Positions 43,427 to 52,719 are shown, counted from the first letter of the stretch. The stretch: DNA of 64,000 nt from Methanofollis tationis (GCF_013377755.1 NZ_JABXWR010000001.1:2153928-2217927), one strand, 5' to 3'. Program-made: numbers and translations. The notes: generated by a model not told the origin, from the sequence alone.

Positions 43427-44139
43427 ATACGATATATTTTGTCGGTGCAGGTCCGGGCGATCCCGATCTGATCACGGTGAAGGGCAATGATCTCCTGATG
43501 CGGGCCGACCTGCTCATCTATGCAGGGTCGCTCGTGAACCCCGATCTTGTCGCCCGGTCCCCGGCCCAGGAGAAGTACGATTCCTGGGGGATGAAGCTCC
43601 CCGAGATGGTGGCGCTCATGCGCGAGGCCGCACTGGCGGGAAAGCGCGTGGTGCGCCTCCACTCCGGCGATCCCTCGCTGTACGGGGCGATCGTCGAGCA
43701 GATCGCCGAACTTGAGCGCGACGGGATCGCCGTCGAGGTGGTGCCCGGTGTCTCCTCGATGTTCGGCGCCGCCGCGGCGCTGAAGACGCAGTTCACCCTC
43801 AGGGGCGTATCTGAATCGGTGATCGTCACCCGCCCGGCCGGAGCGACCCTGGAGAAGGACATGATTGCCGAGTTTTCCCGCTCCGGCGCCACGATGGTCG
43901 TCTTCCTCGGCACCGAGCACCTGGAGGCAGTGGTGGCGAAGGCCGAGTGCCCGCCGGAGACGCCGGCCGCCGTCGTCTACCACGCCACCTGGCCTGACCA
44001 GAAGGTGGTCGTCGGCACGGTCGCCGATATCGCCGCAAAGGCGCGGGCCGCCGGGATCGAACGCTCGGCCCTGATCATCATCGGCGGGGTGGTGGACGCC
44101 GCCAGATCGGGCTATGTCAATTCGGACCTCTACGGATGA
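43423..44139 (+). CDS. cbiF: Cobalt-precorrin-4 C11-methyltransferase
   Basis: The 238-residue enzyme shows IYFVGAGPGDPDLITVKG, LHSGDPSLYGAIVEQ and VPGVSSMFGAAAAL, typical of CbiF/CobM. It overlaps its neighbours by 4 bp each, so translation is coupled. Confidence 0.95.
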   Translation: MNTIYFVGAGPGDPDLITVKGNDLLMRADLLIYAGSLVNPDLVARSPAQEKYDSWGMKLPEMVALMREAALAGKRVVRLHSGDPSLYGAIVEQIAELERDGIAVEVVPGVSSMFGAAAALKTQFTLRGVSESVIVTRPAGATLEKDMIAEFSRSGATMVVFLGTEHLEAVVAKAECPPETPAAVVYHATWPDQKVVVGTVADIAAKARAAGIERSALIIIGGVVDAARSGYVNSDLYG

Positions 44140-45008
44140 AGACGGCGGTGATTTCCCTCCGGCGTTTTGCCGGGGATGCAGAGCGGCTTGCGGCGGCCGT
44201 GGGCGGGGAGTATCTCCCCTATGCCCCCGGCGTCTTTGAACGGGCGTTCGAGGGCTACGACCGGGTCGTCGCCCTGATGTCCGCCGGGATCGCCGTGCGC
44301 GCCATCGCCCCCCTCCTCACCTCCAAGTGGCGCGATCCCCCGGTGGTCGTGGTGAGCCCCGGCCTCGGTTTTGCCGTCCCTCTTGTCGGGGGCCACCACG
44401 GCGCAAACGATCTCGCCCGCGAGATCGCCTCTGCCACCGGGGCGGTGGCCGTGATCTCGACGGCGACCGAGGCGCTGGGACGCCCGTGTGTGGAGGGGAT
44501 CGCCGCCGCCACCGGGACGCAGGTCATAAACCCCACCTCCACCCTCCCGGTGAACGTCGCCATGCTCGACGGCGATGTGCCGGTCTATACGGTGGGCGGC
44601 CCGGCCGTGGTGGTGGCCGGTCCGGCGGTCTCGGTGCTCGCCCGCGGCGGGGGCTACGTCGTCGGTGTCGGCTGCCGGCGCGGCGTTTCTGCTGACGCCG
44701 TCGTCTCTGCCGTCAGGTCGGCGCTCGAAGAAGCCGGGATCGCGGCGGACGATGTGCTCGTCTATGCGACGACAGAGAAGAAACGGGACGAAGAGGGTCT
44801 GACCCGGGCGGTCGCGGACCTCGGCGGGGTGCTGGTCTTCCTGCCCGATGCCGTCCTGAACCAGGAGGCGCCGCCCTCGCCCTCGCGGGCCGGGCTTATC
44901 GGGCTTTCCGGGGTCGCCGAACCGGCGGTCCTCGCCCTTGCGCAGCGGCGCGAACTGGTGCTGAAAAAACGTGTCTATGGGGATGTTACCGTTGCAATCG
45001 GACGATAA
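44136..45008 (+). CDS. cbiG: Cobalt-precorrin-5A hydrolase
   Basis: Opens the C20 delta-lactone and releases acetaldehyde. The 290-residue protein has an N-terminal CbiG domain (VALMSAGIAVRAIAPLLTSKW and GGHHGANDLAREIA) and the C-terminal CbiG/CobE domain (about 165-290) with GVGCRRGVSADAVVSAV. Overlaps cbiF by 4 bp and extends into the start of cbiH. Confidence 0.94.
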   Translation: MKTAVISLRRFAGDAERLAAAVGGEYLPYAPGVFERAFEGYDRVVALMSAGIAVRAIAPLLTSKWRDPPVVVVSPGLGFAVPLVGGHHGANDLAREIASATGAVAVISTATEALGRPCVEGIAAATGTQVINPTSTLPVNVAMLDGDVPVYTVGGPAVVVAGPAVSVLARGGGYVVGVGCRRGVSADAVVSAVRSALEEAGIAADDVLVYATTEKKRDEEGLTRAVADLGGVLVFLPDAVLNQEAPPSPSRAGLIGLSGVAEPAVLALAQRRELVLKKRVYGDVTVAIGR

Positions 45009-45759
45009 ATCAGGGAAACTCTTTATTGTGGGCACCGGGCCGGGCGGGGCCGCCTGGATGACCGGGCGGGCCGCCGAGGCGATCCGGGAGGCCGAGTATG
45101 TCATCGGAAACGCCTTTTATCTTGAACAGCTCGGATCGCTCCTCGAGGGAAAAACGGTGATCAGGAGCTCGATGGGAAAGGAGGTCGATCGTGCACGCCG
45201 GTGCATCGACCTCGCCCGTGAGCATCGGGTCGCCATGGTGAGCGGCGGCGATCCCGGCGTCTACGGGATGGCCGGGATCGTCCTTGAAGTGCTGGAGCGC
45301 TCGGGCGATGCGGTGGAGGTCGAGGTGGTCCCCGGCGTCACCGCCGCCTGTGCCGGGGCTTCACTGCTCGGGTCGCCGCTCACCGGCGACCACGTGACCC
45401 TCTCCCTCTCTGACCTGCTCACGCCCTGGGAGGAGATCGAGCACCGCCTCGACTGCGCCTTCGCGATGGGCGTGCCGGTGGCGCTGTACAACCCGAAGAG
45501 CCGCGGCAGACCTGAGAACCTCTCCCGCGCCCTCGCGATCGCCCTCCGCCACGCTGCGCCAGAGACCCCGGTCGGGCTCGTGCGGAACGCCTGCCGGGAG
45601 GGAGAGGCGACGTCGGTCACCACCCTGGGCGCCCTCGCCGCCGACACCTCGGCGGTCGATATGCACACGGTGGTCTTTGTCGGCGGAAAAGAGACGTTCC
45701 CGACGAAAAACGGCGGAATGCTTACGCCGAGAGGATACAGGAGGAAATATGTATATTGA
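44983..45759 (+). CDS. cbiH: Cobalt-factor III C17-methyltransferase (ring contraction)
   Basis: Methylates C17 and contracts the ring. The protein of about 258 residues has LFIVGTGPGGAAWMTGRAAEAI, SGGDPGVYGMAGIVLEVLE and VVPGVTAACAGASLLGSPL. Several in-frame starts exist inside the end of cbiG (GTG 44971, ATG 44977, ATG 44983, TTG 44992); the TTG has GGGGAT at the best distance, the ATG is kept as default. Its end overlaps cbiC by 11 bp. Confidence 0.9.
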   Translation: MLPLQSDDKSGKLFIVGTGPGGAAWMTGRAAEAIREAEYVIGNAFYLEQLGSLLEGKTVIRSSMGKEVDRARRCIDLAREHRVAMVSGGDPGVYGMAGIVLEVLERSGDAVEVEVVPGVTAACAGASLLGSPLTGDHVTLSLSDLLTPWEEIEHRLDCAFAMGVPVALYNPKSRGRPENLSRALAIALRHAAPETPVGLVRNACREGEATSVTTLGALAADTSAVDMHTVVFVGGKETFPTKNGGMLTPRGYRRKYVY

Positions 45760-46375
45760 TCCCGGCGCCGACACCCCGGAGGGGTATCAGATCTCGCGGA
45801 CGAGCCGCGCCCTTGCCAGGCAGGTGATCGGCGATAGGACGGTCGAAGACCGGATCAGGCAGCGGTGCGCGATCGCCGTCGGCGACTTCGTGATGGCCGA
45901 TCTGGTCAGGTTCAGGGGCGACGCCGTCGCCGCCGGGCTTGAGGCCCTCGAGCGGGGGGCGCCGATCGTCACCGACATCCATATGGTGCAGATGGGGATC
46001 AGGAAAAACGAGCACACCTCAGAGGTGCTCTGCGCCCTCGATTTCGGGGCCGATATCTCGGCCGAGCGCGGGATCACCCGTTCCTCTGCGGGTTTTCTCG
46101 CCCTGCGCGACCGCCTGGAGGGCTCGATCGTCGTGATCGGCAACGCCCCCTCCTCCCTGCTCTCCCTCTGCACGATGATCAGGGAAGGGGTGCGCCCGGC
46201 GCTCGTGATCGGGATGGCGGTCGGCTTCGTGAACGCCGCCGAGTCGAAGGAGGAACTCAGGGGGCTCGAGATCACCTCGATCACCACGCAGGGGACGCGG
46301 GGGGGGACGCCGCCCGCGGTGGCGGCGATGAACGAGATCGTCACGATATTCGTGGAGCAACAGCGTGCGGCGTGA
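45749..46375 (+). CDS. cbiC: Cobalt-precorrin-8 methylmutase
   Basis: Moves the C11 methyl to C12 to give cobyrinic acid. The 208-residue protein has SRALARQVIGD, the ITDIHMVQMGI-like segment and VIGNAPSSLLSL, and the C-terminal GTRGGTPPAVAAMNEI, all family hallmarks. The ATG at 45749 follows AGGAGGAAAT. Confidence 0.95.
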   Translation: MYIDPGADTPEGYQISRTSRALARQVIGDRTVEDRIRQRCAIAVGDFVMADLVRFRGDAVAAGLEALERGAPIVTDIHMVQMGIRKNEHTSEVLCALDFGADISAERGITRSSAGFLALRDRLEGSIVVIGNAPSSLLSLCTMIREGVRPALVIGMAVGFVNAAESKEELRGLEITSITTQGTRGGTPPAVAAMNEIVTIFVEQQRAA

Positions 46376-47384
46376 GGCGATCGTCGATCCGGTCACCGGT
46401 TTTGTCTATCCTGAAGCGTGGACGGCGCGGTGCGCGAGCCCGGATGGGCTTGACCTCGTCGCCTCGGGGCTCGGGGTGCTCACCGCCTCGGGGGCGGTGC
46501 TCCGCCGCGGCTTTACCACGGGAACAACGGCCGCCGCGGCGGCAACGGCGGCGGTGCTCTCCCTGAAAGGGCCGGTCTCGGCGGTCGCCGTCACGCTCCC
46601 CTGCGGGCTTGTCTTCACGGTCCCGGCAGAGGGGAGGGACGGCACCGGGTCGGCGAGAAAAGACGCCGGCGACTATCCCTCCGACGTCACGGCCGGCCTG
46701 CTCTTCGTGGCAACTGCTGAACGTGCCCCTGCCGGTCTCACCTTTGAGGCTGGCGAGGGGATCGGGCGTTTCGCCAGGGACACACCGCGGTATCGCGCCG
46801 GTGAGGCGGCGATCAGCGGGACGGCGATGCAATCGATCCTGCAGGGGATCAGGGGGGCGATGGCGGCGGTCGGGCTTTCGGGCGTGCGGGTGCGCCTCTC
46901 CATTCCTGAGGGGGCGGCGATCGCCGGGAAGACCCTCAACCCCCGTATCGGGATCGAGGGCGGGATCTCGGTCCTGGGTTCCACCGGGCTCGTCGAGCCC
47001 TGGGACGATCACCTCTCAGAATCGGCCTTCGAGCGGATCAGGGGGGCAGAGCGGGTGGTGCTCACCACCGGGAGGATCGGGCTGCGTTACTCCCGTCTCC
47101 TCTTCCCTGACCACGAGGCCGTGCTCGTCGGGGTGAACCTCGGGCGCGCCCTCGACGAGGTCGGGGGAGAGGCGGTGATCTGCGCCCTGCCCGGGCTGGT
47201 GATGAAGTTCATCGACCCCGGCGTCCTCGAAGGTACCGGGTGCGGCACCGTCGAGGAACTGACGGCGACACCTGTGTGGCCAGGGATCATGGAGCGGGCG
47301 TTTGCGCGCTTCAGGGCCGATCACCCTGGTGTCAGGGTCGTGATCGTGGACAGGGACGGCGGCGTTATGGGGGACTCGGGGTGA
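46365..47384 (+). CDS. cbiD: Cobalt-precorrin-5B C1-methyltransferase
   Basis: The 339-residue enzyme has RRGFTTGTTAAAAATAAV near residue 45, SGTAMQSILQGIRGAM, and a C-terminal region ending HPGVRVVIVDRDGGVMG. A GTG start at 46365 follows GGAG and lies inside the cbiC end (11-bp overlap). Confidence 0.94.
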   Translation: MRREAIVDPVTGFVYPEAWTARCASPDGLDLVASGLGVLTASGAVLRRGFTTGTTAAAAATAAVLSLKGPVSAVAVTLPCGLVFTVPAEGRDGTGSARKDAGDYPSDVTAGLLFVATAERAPAGLTFEAGEGIGRFARDTPRYRAGEAAISGTAMQSILQGIRGAMAAVGLSGVRVRLSIPEGAAIAGKTLNPRIGIEGGISVLGSTGLVEPWDDHLSESAFERIRGAERVVLTTGRIGLRYSRLLFPDHEAVLVGVNLGRALDEVGGEAVICALPGLVMKFIDPGVLEGTGCGTVEELTATPVWPGIMERAFARFRADHPGVRVVIVDRDGGVMGDSG

Positions 47385-47953
47385 AGATCGTCGGCGTGGG
47401 CTGCGGCCCCGGCATGATCACGGCGGCGGCGGCAGCGGCGATCGCCGGGGCGGCGGTCATCTATGGATCAGATCGCGCCATCGACCTCGCCCGCCCCTAT
47501 ATCCGCGAGGGAACGGCGGTGCACGAGATCACCGATTACAAACGCCTCCGCTCACTCCCTGCCGACACCGTCGTCCTCTCGACCGGCGACCCCATGCTCG
47601 CGGGGCTCGGCTATCTCGGGGGCGAGGTCGTCCCGGGCATCTCCTCGATGCAGGTCGCCTTCGCCCGCCTGGGGGTCTCGCTGATCCGCGGTGCGGTTGT
47701 CACCGCCCATGGGAAGGACCACGCGGCGGCGATCGCCGACGCCGCCCTGGAGGTCTCGCGCGGGAAGGTCGTCTTTCTCATCGCCGACCCGGCCTTCTCG
47801 GTCCCCGACCTTGCGGCGGCCCTGACCCCTGAGGTGCGGATCGCCGTCTGCGAGGACCTTGGCTACCCACAGGAACGGATCGCCCTCGGGACGGCGGGAG
47901 CGCCGCCGGTGCCCCGGAGCGGGCTTTTCGTTGTGGTTTCAGGTCGATTTTGA
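47381..47953 (+). CDS. cbiE: Cobalt-precorrin-7 C5-methyltransferase
   Basis: The 190-residue tetrapyrrole methylase has KIVGVGCGPGMITAAA, LSTGDPMLAGLGY and VPGISSMQVAFARLG. It starts with GTG in a GTGA overlap with the cbiD stop. Its stop is only 8 bp from the 3' end of the TnpB-like gene on the other strand. Confidence 0.93.
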   Translation: MKIVGVGCGPGMITAAAAAAIAGAAVIYGSDRAIDLARPYIREGTAVHEITDYKRLRSLPADTVVLSTGDPMLAGLGYLGGEVVPGISSMQVAFARLGVSLIRGAVVTAHGKDHAAAIADAALEVSRGKVVFLIADPAFSVPDLAAALTPEVRIAVCEDLGYPQERIALGTAGAPPVPRSGLFVVVSGRF

Positions 47954-47961
47954 TCGATGGC

Positions 47962-48657
47962 TCAGTCGCATGCACCGGGGAACGGGCCCGCCGGCACATA
48001 ATAGAACCATTCGTTCCCTGCCGGTGCGATCGCTCTCCTCGCCGCTTTTTTCCCTGCCTGCTCTTTTCTCTGCACGGCTGGGGCGATGCCGGCGATATTC
48101 AGGGCGGCATTCACGTCGGCATGCGCTTCATAGCCGCACGAGGGGCAGAAAAAGTACTTCCGCTGCCTGATTCCCATCTCGCCGCACCGGGAGCACCGCT
48201 TCGAGGTGCCGGTCGGGTTCACGAACTCGACCGTGATCCCTTTCATCTCCGCCCTTTTCACGACCGCTTTCTGGAGGGTATAGAAGAGCCAGGTCTCGGG
48301 GTTGTCTGCTGAGATCTCGTTGCAATGCCGTCTTCCAAAGAGGCGCTCCATCCTGATCCCGGCCCCTGTATCCCTGGCGAACTCGACGATCCCGGTGCTG
48401 ATGGCGTGGTTCTGCTCCCTGATCACCCTGAGAATCATCTTCTTCTGTTTTTTCCGGTGCAGCCCTCTTTTCGATCCAGCCCGCTCGACGCCCCTCCTGA
48501 GGGACTCCAGACTTCTGCCGAAGCATCGCACCTCGCCGGTTGCAGGTTCGGCTGCAACGGCGATATGACCGGCGGTGTTCAGGTCCACGCCGACCCAGAA
48601 GAGCGGACGCTGGCCTCCCCCACCCTGGATGGAGGGGTCCGGGAAACCGCTATACAC
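47962..48657 (-). CDS. N-terminally truncated TnpB-like RuvC protein (IS605/IS1341 OrfB)
   Basis: The 231-residue frame is the C-terminal half of TnpB. The RuvC triad is present: Asp25 (FWVGVDLN), Glu104 (IRMERLFG) and Asp181 (HADVNAALNI). The zinc ribbon CSRC (C155/C158) and CPSC (C171/C174) is intact. The N-terminal wedge/REC part that binds the guide RNA in full-length proteins of about 370-400 residues is missing: upstream in frame is a TAA and then AT-rich non-coding DNA. It starts with GTG. No TnpA gene and no clear element ends were recognised. Either a recently truncated transposon relic or a retained RuvC half. Confidence 0.7.
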   Translation of the reverse strand: MYSGFPDPSIQGGGGQRPLFWVGVDLNTAGHIAVAAEPATGEVRCFGRSLESLRRGVERAGSKRGLHRKKQKKMILRVIREQNHAISTGIVEFARDTGAGIRMERLFGRRHCNEISADNPETWLFYTLQKAVVKRAEMKGITVEFVNPTGTSKRCSRCGEMGIRQRKYFFCPSCGYEAHADVNAALNIAGIAPAVQRKEQAGKKAARRAIAPAGNEWFYYVPAGPFPGACD

Positions 48658-48842
48658 ACAGGCACATTAACAATATTGCCATATAGTTATTTCGAATTTT
48701 TTGTGTTGGTTTTTATTAAATACCGGTATGCTAAGAAATTTTTTCCGTTAAAAAATGCCATTATGGTTTATATGGTGTCTCTATAGTTTCCTCGCCCACC
48801 CAAGCCCAATCTTCATCCATTCTGCCAACCAACACTCGACCG
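48658..48842. other. AT-rich spacer between the TnpB-like gene and cbiA
   Basis: 185 bp, much more AT-rich than flanking genes (for example TTTTTTGTGTTGG and AGAAATTTTTTCC). It holds the cbiA promoter. No riboswitch-like B12 box was recognised. Confidence 0.5.
48766..48775 (+). promoter_or_regulatory. Probable TATA box of cbiA
   Basis: GTTTATATGG, 68-77 bp before the cbiA ATG. No good ribosome-binding site precedes that ATG. Confidence 0.45.
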
Positions 48843-50165
48843 ATGATCCCGGCAATCGTCATCGCAGGCACCCACTCGGGCTGCGGCAAGACCACCATCG
48901 CCAGCGGCGTCATGGCGGCGCTGCGGGCGCGGGGTCTTGTCGTCCAGCCCTTCAAGGTCGGTCCCGACTTCATCGATCCTTCCCATCACACCGCCATCTG
49001 CGGCCGCCCGTCGAGAAACCTCGATCCCTATATGATGGGTACAGACGGCGTGGTCAGGACCTTCATCTCGGCCTCGGCAGGTGCGGACATCGCCGTCGTC
49101 GAAGGCGTGATGGGGATGTACGATGGTCTTGAGGGCGAGGAGACCGGGAGCACGGCGCATGTGGCAAAGATCCTGGACGCCCCGGTGGTCCTTGTCGCCG
49201 ACATCAAGGGGATGTCGAGGAGCGCCCATGCGCTCGTCGGGGGCTACACTGCCTTCGACCCGGCCGTCCGCTTTGCCGGGGTGATCTTCAACCGCGTCGG
49301 GAGCCCGCGGCACCGGCAGATGATCGAAAAATATCTCTCCATTCCTGCCCTCGGGTGGGTGCCGACCGAGCGGGATAAGAGCGTCGGAAGCCGCCACCTC
49401 GGGCTTGCAATGGCCGGCGAGGCGAGCATGGCCGCCTTCGGGGAGGTCTGTGCCGAGCACTGCGACCTCGATGCCCTGATCGGATCGGCATCGTCGTCGC
49501 CGTCCGCTGCCCTCGCGCCGGTGCGGCAGGAGCAGCAGCCTTCCGTCCGCCTCGGCGTCGCCCTCGACACCGCCTTCTGCTTCTATTACCAGGACAACCT
49601 CGACCTCCTCGGTCGGGCCGGGGCAGAGATCGTCCCCTTCTCGCCTCTCACCGACGCTCTTCCCGACGTCGACGGCCTCTATCTCGGCGGGGGCTATCCC
49701 GAACTCCATGCCGGGGCGCTCTCCCACTCCCCCTGCACCCGCGAGATCAGGGCGGCCGCCGCGGACGGACTGCCGGTCTATGCCGAGTGCGGCGGCCTTC
49801 TCTACCTCTGCGAGCACCTCTCCTGTGAGGACGGAGACTACCGGATGGCCGGCGTCCTGCCCGGCGAGGCCGGTATGCACGGGCGCTTCCAGGCACTCGG
49901 CTACGTGGACGCCCGGAGCACGGGGGCATCGCCGCTCCTTCCGACCGGCCTCTCCTTCAGGGGGCATGAGTTCCACTACTCCTCGGTCGAGACCGCCGCC
50001 GACGCCCGCTTCGCCCTGAACCTCGGGCGGGGGAAGGGGATCGTGGACGGAAAAGACGGTCTCTCCGAGCATGCGACCCTCGGCGGCTACAGCCACGCCT
50101 ATCTGACCGGTGACTTCGCCGACGCCTTTGTGGCGGCGATGGGGCGCTACCGGCGGGGACGGTGA
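48843..50165 (+). CDS. cbiA: Cobyrinate a,c-diamide synthase
   Basis: Amidates the a and c side chains of cobyrinate with glutamine and ATP. The 440-residue protein has the P-loop GTHSGCGKTT (about residues 9-18), KVGPDFIDPSHH, and a C-terminal glutamine amidotransferase with Cys in YAECGGLLYL and the final GGYSHAYL. Methanogens have a close relative, CfbB, acting on Ni-sirohydrochlorin for F430; the cobalamin context favours CbiA, but the paralogue cannot be fully excluded. It is coupled to the next gene through GTGA. Confidence 0.88.
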   Translation: MIPAIVIAGTHSGCGKTTIASGVMAALRARGLVVQPFKVGPDFIDPSHHTAICGRPSRNLDPYMMGTDGVVRTFISASAGADIAVVEGVMGMYDGLEGEETGSTAHVAKILDAPVVLVADIKGMSRSAHALVGGYTAFDPAVRFAGVIFNRVGSPRHRQMIEKYLSIPALGWVPTERDKSVGSRHLGLAMAGEASMAAFGEVCAEHCDLDALIGSASSSPSAALAPVRQEQQPSVRLGVALDTAFCFYYQDNLDLLGRAGAEIVPFSPLTDALPDVDGLYLGGGYPELHAGALSHSPCTREIRAAAADGLPVYAECGGLLYLCEHLSCEDGDYRMAGVLPGEAGMHGRFQALGYVDARSTGASPLLPTGLSFRGHEFHYSSVETAADARFALNLGRGKGIVDGKDGLSEHATLGGYSHAYLTGDFADAFVAAMGRYRRGR

Positions 50166-51118
50166 GATTGACCGACGCCCTCTCGGCAATGGCGGCAGCA
50201 GGCTATCTTGTAAGGGCGGTCGCCCTCATCACCATCGGGATCGTCCTCGCAAACGTCATCACCGAGACCGGCGTCATCTCGCGGCTTCGGTTCCTCTCCT
50301 ATCCGATCTCCCGGGTATCCGGGATCTCCTCAGGCTCGTCCCTCGCCCTCGTCGCCATGGTCGCCGACGCAACCGCCGGAAAATCCATGCTCGCCGCCTT
50401 CTATCACGACGGCCGCGTCGGGCGGGACGAAGTGGTCCCGACCCTCCTGATGGGCACCTTTCCGGCTGTCCTTGGCGAATCGCTCTTCCGGGTCCAGCTC
50501 CCGACTGCAGTCGTTCTTCTCGGCCCGGTGATCGGCGGGATCTATACGGGCCTGAACCTTCTTTCCACCCTCATCCAGACTGCCGGAGCGGTAATATGGC
50601 TCAAAGTGTTCAGGGGGAAAACTCCCGGCGCTCTTCGAGAAGAGGGAGAACCGTCCCAGATTAACTTCGACCGCAGGACCCTGAGAGCCGGGGCTGTAAA
50701 GGCCGTTTCCTCTCTCAAACGCGTCGTCCCGATCACCGTCGTCGCCACCCTTCTGTTCTTCGCTCTCTATGCGATGGGCGTGGTTGACGTGGTCGCCGCT
50801 CTATTTGCGCCGTTCCTCGGGTTTATCGATGTTCCCGGTGAGAGCATTGCGGCGATCGTTGCGCAGGCCCTCCACTTCTCGGCTGGTTACGCCGTGGTGG
50901 GGTCGCTCATGACGGCAGGAGTCCTTTCGACAGAGCAGGCGCTGATCACCCTGATCGCCGGATCGATGGTGGTGATCACGATGATCTACATCAAGTACTC
51001 GGCCCCATTGTACCTCTCCCTCTTCGGGAGAGAAGCGCCGGGAATTATTGCAAAGACCTACCTGGCGAGCATGGCGGCGAAGGTGATCACGATCCTGATC
51101 GTGATCGCTGTTTTCTGA
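50162..51118 (+). CDS. Nucleoside-recognition (Gate) domain membrane protein
   Basis: The 318-residue protein has about eight membrane helices in two Gate-like halves; LFRVQLPTAVVLLGPVIGGIYTG and LHFSAGYAVVGSLMTAG lie in them. Gate domains occur in nucleoside carriers and FeoB iron transporters. It starts with GTG overlapping the cbiA stop by 4 bp, so it is made together with CbiA. A function in cobalt, corrinoid or nucleoside movement is possible but is inference. Confidence 0.8.
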   Translation: MRLTDALSAMAAAGYLVRAVALITIGIVLANVITETGVISRLRFLSYPISRVSGISSGSSLALVAMVADATAGKSMLAAFYHDGRVGRDEVVPTLLMGTFPAVLGESLFRVQLPTAVVLLGPVIGGIYTGLNLLSTLIQTAGAVIWLKVFRGKTPGALREEGEPSQINFDRRTLRAGAVKAVSSLKRVVPITVVATLLFFALYAMGVVDVVAALFAPFLGFIDVPGESIAAIVAQALHFSAGYAVVGSLMTAGVLSTEQALITLIAGSMVVITMIYIKYSAPLYLSLFGREAPGIIAKTYLASMAAKVITILIVIAVF

Positions 51119-51197
51119 GCGGTGCCGTTATGAGCCAGGGCCCCTCCCCTGCACCGGTTTCCCTGTCTGTTCACTCGTGGCAACGTATGCAGAATGA

Positions 51198-51206
51198 TTT
51201 ATATAT
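51198..51206 (+). promoter_or_regulatory. TATA box of the PEGA-repeat protein gene
   Basis: TTTATATAT, 68-76 bp upstream of the ATG at 51274; the leader contains GGAGATGAT before the ATG. Confidence 0.55.
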
Positions 51207-51273
51207 CAGTAATAATACTGTTGGCACATTCTTCAGAGATACAAAAAAGACCCTTCCATCACACGGAGATGAT

Positions 51274-52719
51274 ATGATGAACTATGTACATGGCCTCTGC
51301 GATCGACTCTTTTTTCCGGTCATAGGTATCCTGCTGATCTTCCTCCTGGTCCCTGGCGCCGCTGCCGGATCCGGCGAAACGATTGGCGGCAACGTCTCCC
51401 CAGAAATCCAGTCCCCCATTGCGGAGGACAACTGGATCGCATCCCTTTGGTCGGGCATTTTCGGAATTTTCGGCGCACGCGTCGAGGAAACCCCGGCAGA
51501 ACCGGAGGAGGCGCCCCCGATGTCTGACGACACCCGGTCGCCCGAGGTCGAAACCGTCCCGGAGACCGGTGAAGATGACTCATCCCCGACAACAGCGGAC
51601 CTGGCCATTCTCTCCGAACCCGCCGGCGCCCTGATCTCCCTCGACGGCAAGTACACCGGGAGGACGACACCCGCAACCCTTTCCGCTCTGTCTTCAGGTA
51701 CCCACACCGTCTCCCTCTCTCCTGACGGATCGTCTGCCCGCTTTGATAAGCCCCTTTCCCTCTCAGGCGAACAGACCCTCACGGTCGATCTCTCGACCGG
51801 ATCGCACACCCTTTCAGACGGTCTTGTTGAGATCGAGGCCTATGACGGCACCGGGAGCATCTTCGTCGACTCAAAGCCCGACGGTGCGACGATCGTGATC
51901 GACGGCAGGACGCTCCAGTGGAAGACGCCCCAGGTAGTCTCCGGCATCAAACCCGGTATCCATACGGTGAGCGTGAAGAATGGCTGGGTCGACTTTTCCG
52001 TTTCGACGAAAAAATGCCTTGTCGAGTCGGGCATGGTGACCCGCGTTGTTTTCAACCAGGAGCAGTGCTATCCTCGTTCGGTGACTCTGAAGTCCGAAAG
52101 ATTCGATAAGGCCGAGGTGTCGGTGAACGGAAAGCGCTTTAACCAGAAGATTCCGGCGACGGTCGAGGTATGGGGTGTCTCTTCATTCGTCTCTGTTCAC
52201 GACGATACTGGATACTACTCCTTTACAATATCTGACTTTATCGATTGTGAGGCGGAATATGTGCTCGGCGATCCGGCCCCGGCCACCGCCTCGGTCAGGG
52301 TGACATCCAGCCCAGCAGGCGCCGGGATCTTTGTCGACGGTTTTGACACCGGTTATGCGACGCCCTACACGATTGAGCACCTCTCGGACGGTCCGCATCT
52401 GATCTCCGTATCCTCTCCTGGTTACATCTCCACCGAGCAGCGGGTTCTCCTCACAGACGATCTCACCCCTCTCGAAGACGCCGCCCTCTCCTTTGTCCTG
52501 GAGAGTTACCCGTACGGATCCCTGACAATCACCAGCAAATCTGAAGGTGCGATGATCTATCTGCACGGGAAGGATACCGGCAAGGTGACCCCGCATACTT
52601 TCAGGTACATGCGGATCGGAACCTATGATCTCAAAGTACTCTTCGGGGGTACGTCGCAGACTCGCGATGACGTCACCGTCCTGCCTGACCGGGATACGGT
52701 GTGCCGGTTCGATCTCTGA
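51274..52719 (+). CDS. Secreted PEGA-repeat surface protein
   Basis: The 481-residue protein has a signal peptide (about residues 10-32), a short hydrophobic segment (about 55-67), an acidic Pro/Glu-rich linker (about 70-107), and five consecutive PEGA-like beta domains (about 109-175, 195-262, 266-332 degenerate, 339-410, 412-481). Typical turns are SEPAGALISLDGKYTGRTTP and SSPAGAGIFVDGFDTGYATP. PEGA domains occur in archaeal S-layer-associated proteins. The ATG at 51274 follows GGAGATGAT; longer in-frame readings upstream cross the promoter. It lies between cbiA and cobN but shows no sign of cobalamin function. Confidence 0.8.
   Translation: MMNYVHGLCDRLFFPVIGILLIFLLVPGAAAGSGETIGGNVSPEIQSPIAEDNWIASLWSGIFGIFGARVEETPAEPEEAPPMSDDTRSPEVETVPETGEDDSSPTTADLAILSEPAGALISLDGKYTGRTTPATLSALSSGTHTVSLSPDGSSARFDKPLSLSGEQTLTVDLSTGSHTLSDGLVEIEAYDGTGSIFVDSKPDGATIVIDGRTLQWKTPQVVSGIKPGIHTVSVKNGWVDFSVSTKKCLVESGMVTRVVFNQEQCYPRSVTLKSERFDKAEVSVNGKRFNQKIPATVEVWGVSSFVSVHDDTGYYSFTISDFIDCEAEYVLGDPAPATASVRVTSSPAGAGIFVDGFDTGYATPYTIEHLSDGPHLISVSSPGYISTEQRVLLTDDLTPLEDAALSFVLESYPYGSLTITSKSEGAMIYLHGKDTGKVTPHTFRYMRIGTYDLKVLFGGTSQTRDDVTVLPDRDTVCRFDL

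Noticed and set aside
48658..48842. Possible cobalamin riboswitch before cbiA
   Set aside because: The stretch is AT-rich and lacks a B12-box-like conserved core or the expected GC-rich junction stems.
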